DNA of 64,000 nt from Lingula anatina (Eukaryota > Brachiopoda > Lingulata > Lingulida > Lingulidae). The translations under genes were made by a program, and so were the position numbers. The stretch is taken from the NCBI RefSeq assembly GCF_001039355.2, contig NW_019775047.1, forward strand, positions 355,865-419,864, given 5' to 3'. Below the pieces are notes generated by a model that was not told the DNA's origin, ran no database searches, and worked only from the letters and a program-made list of their open reading frames with translations. This document shows positions 62,397-64,000 of this stretch, in pieces. Positions within the stretch are counted from its first letter, which is position 1; every line of letters begins with the position of its first letter.

Positions 62397-62619
62397 AGCC
62401 CCCTTTACACTGGACGGCGTCCCTTCTGCGTCCAGCAGTTCGGCCCCATTTGAGAGTTAAAGAATTATAATACTTTACGTGCCGACAACTGGCCGACCAT
62501 TGAGCATTCATTCTGAAACCAAATCAATGCTCGTGCCTCCTTATTAAGACCACAGCGATGCCAAATTTCATGGTCGCAGAAAGGACGCAGAAAGGACGCC
62601 GTCCAGTGTAAAGGGGGTA
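62397..62619. mobile_element. MITE with CCCCCTTTACACTGGACGG ends
   Basis: CCCCCTTTACACTGGACGG at the left and its reverse complement at the right, extending through GCGTCC. Flanked by TTA on both sides (62394-62396, 62620-62622), which fits PIF/Harbinger. Near the right end a GCAGAAAGGAC word is repeated. 223 bp. Confidence 0.75.
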
Positions 62620-63835
62620 TTATCGACGCACTTTTTTATTGGGGGATTTTCTTCCACCGTCCCTCTTTCCCTCTAAACATCCAGGCCAAGACGTACGTGA
62701 TACCCCGGCCATTCAAGTACACCATCACCAACCACTAACAGCCAGCCATTTCCCTTAAATCAGCACAGCAACGACCGCTGCAATTTATGCTTCTGTATAA
62801 CCTTTAGTTCGACTTTTACCAAAAGGGCGAACACAGTACTTTAAGACAGTGCCTGTGATATTGAAAAAAAAAATTTATATTAACAGTAAAATCAACGCTG
62901 GGACAGCATAGGCCGTTACACCCAAACTTGTCTGATGGACATGATATGCACTGGTTAAACAGATTTTCAGGACCTAATTTTACCGCTTTTAATGTTATCT
63001 TGTTCATCTTTTTATATGATTTAAATTCTTGGCAGACTTCTCCGTGCCCACGTGACAAGCGCCAGGCCAGGTGACCACATCGAACTAAAACAGTTTTAGA
63101 CGGTTTTAAACGGTACTGCATCCTTCAACGCAGTGTGATTTCACTGCTGTCACTTTATACCGACTGTTTCCGCTACCAGTTCATCACAATTACCACTTCC
63201 AAGCAATCCGGTCATTGCAACATCCACGGGAGGAAATACTCTGCGTCAGAACGGAAATAAAATACATGAGATTCGCACTGAGGACCCTGGTAATGTCAAT
63301 GATGATCGAATATCGAACTTTATGGCTTTGGCTTCTTCTAGGAATCAAACGCATTTACATGTGAGATCAAAACATTTTCAAGAAACTCCTATCAAGTTTT
63401 AATTGAATAAGTAAAACTTTACAAGGTTTTTGGTTGCAAAAGTCCATCTAATCCTAGCTAGAAAGGTTTGTTTGTTAGAGAGCGTTAATCTACTGAAAAT
63501 GTCTATTTATGCATTTATGCGCGACCGTGTGATTTATAAGCAGTATAAAAAAGACACAAAAAATAAGACACGTCGGTCCCAAATACAGCTGTACGTACAT
63601 GCCAATGTTTTCAACAAATAACTGAAAGTTCACTATGTTATTCGATGCACTGTTCCCATTATATTTGGCGATGGGGCACGCACACATGGACACATATGCA
63701 GGTAATGCATATTCCTGACTGTATTACTGTTACTGATGTATCAGATCGTGGTCAAAAATCCAGTAACTGCTGGTAAACATATACATATCCCTGCAAGCCT
63801 TTGCGAATAGATGCGCTATTCCTCGGCACTGCACC
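62620..63835. other. Stretch without recognised gene
   Basis: No exon, RNA gene or repeat identified. Confidence 0.4.
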
Positions 63836-64000
63836 ACCTGAGTACAGAGAGGATCGCGCCGACCACATTACCTGAGTGCAGGGAGGATCACCATGACCAC
63901 ATTACCTGAGTACAGAGAGGATCACGCCGACCAAATTACCTGAGTACAGAGGGGATCACGCCGACCACATTACCTCAGTACAGAGAGGATCACGCCGACC
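63836..64000 (+). repeat. 34-bp minisatellite, at least 4.8 copies, runs off the window
   Basis: Units start at 63836, 63870, 63904, 63938 and 63972, exactly 34 bases apart, each with GAGAGGATCACGCCGACC or a close variant. Few substitutions between units point to recent expansion. GC content is clearly higher than in the surrounding DNA. Confidence 0.95.

Noticed and set aside
63836-64000. CRISPR array
   Set aside because: Repeats are directly adjacent with no unique spacers, and the DNA is from an animal.

Overview
The window is animal nuclear DNA, most likely from a marine invertebrate. The reasons are AT-rich sequence, GT-AG introns of 158 bp to 16.7 kb, many microsatellites, many short inverted-repeat transposons, decayed LINE 3' ends and tRNA-like SINE modules. 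I cannot name the species. There is no operon, bacterial or phage content. Two runs of N (4982-5731 and 15889-15967) are assembly gaps, and both lie between near-identical flanking copies.

The only gene I can fully support is on the minus strand, from the ATG at 56664 to the stop at 20303. Seventeen exons, found by hand from splice sites, join in frame without a break into a 763-residue Dbl-family Rho guanine-nucleotide exchange factor. It has a Ser/Arg-rich, probably disordered N-terminal third (about 1-270), a DH domain (about 298-510), a PH domain (about 538-675) and a basic tail ending in a possible class II PDZ ligand. DH and PH wording fits the PLEKHG5/6/7 group best, most likely PLEKHG7. 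No database search was possible.

Layout: 1-20 kb is intergenic and repeat-rich. It holds a Tc1-like transposase relic, two duplicated blocks around gaps, a cluster of CRE-like sites, a cluster of tRNA-like modules, a LINE tail carrying a nested MITE, several other MITEs and AT/CA microsatellites. At 19.6 kb a short frameshifted plus-strand ORF faces the RhoGEF 3' end. From 20.3 to 39.7 kb lie exons 17 to 2, with introns holding Harbinger-like, foldback and other MITEs and one LINE relic. From 39.7 to 56.4 kb is the 16.7 kb first coding intron, with LINE tails and repeats but no convincing exon. From 56.7 to 64 kb is upstream DNA with one MITE and, at the very end, a 34-bp minisatellite that runs off the window.

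No novel multi-gene system is visible. The best points for follow-up are the tandem tRNA-like modules, the MITE families shared between introns, the frameshifted ORF next to the RhoGEF 3' end, the CRE-like cluster and the 34-bp minisatellite.
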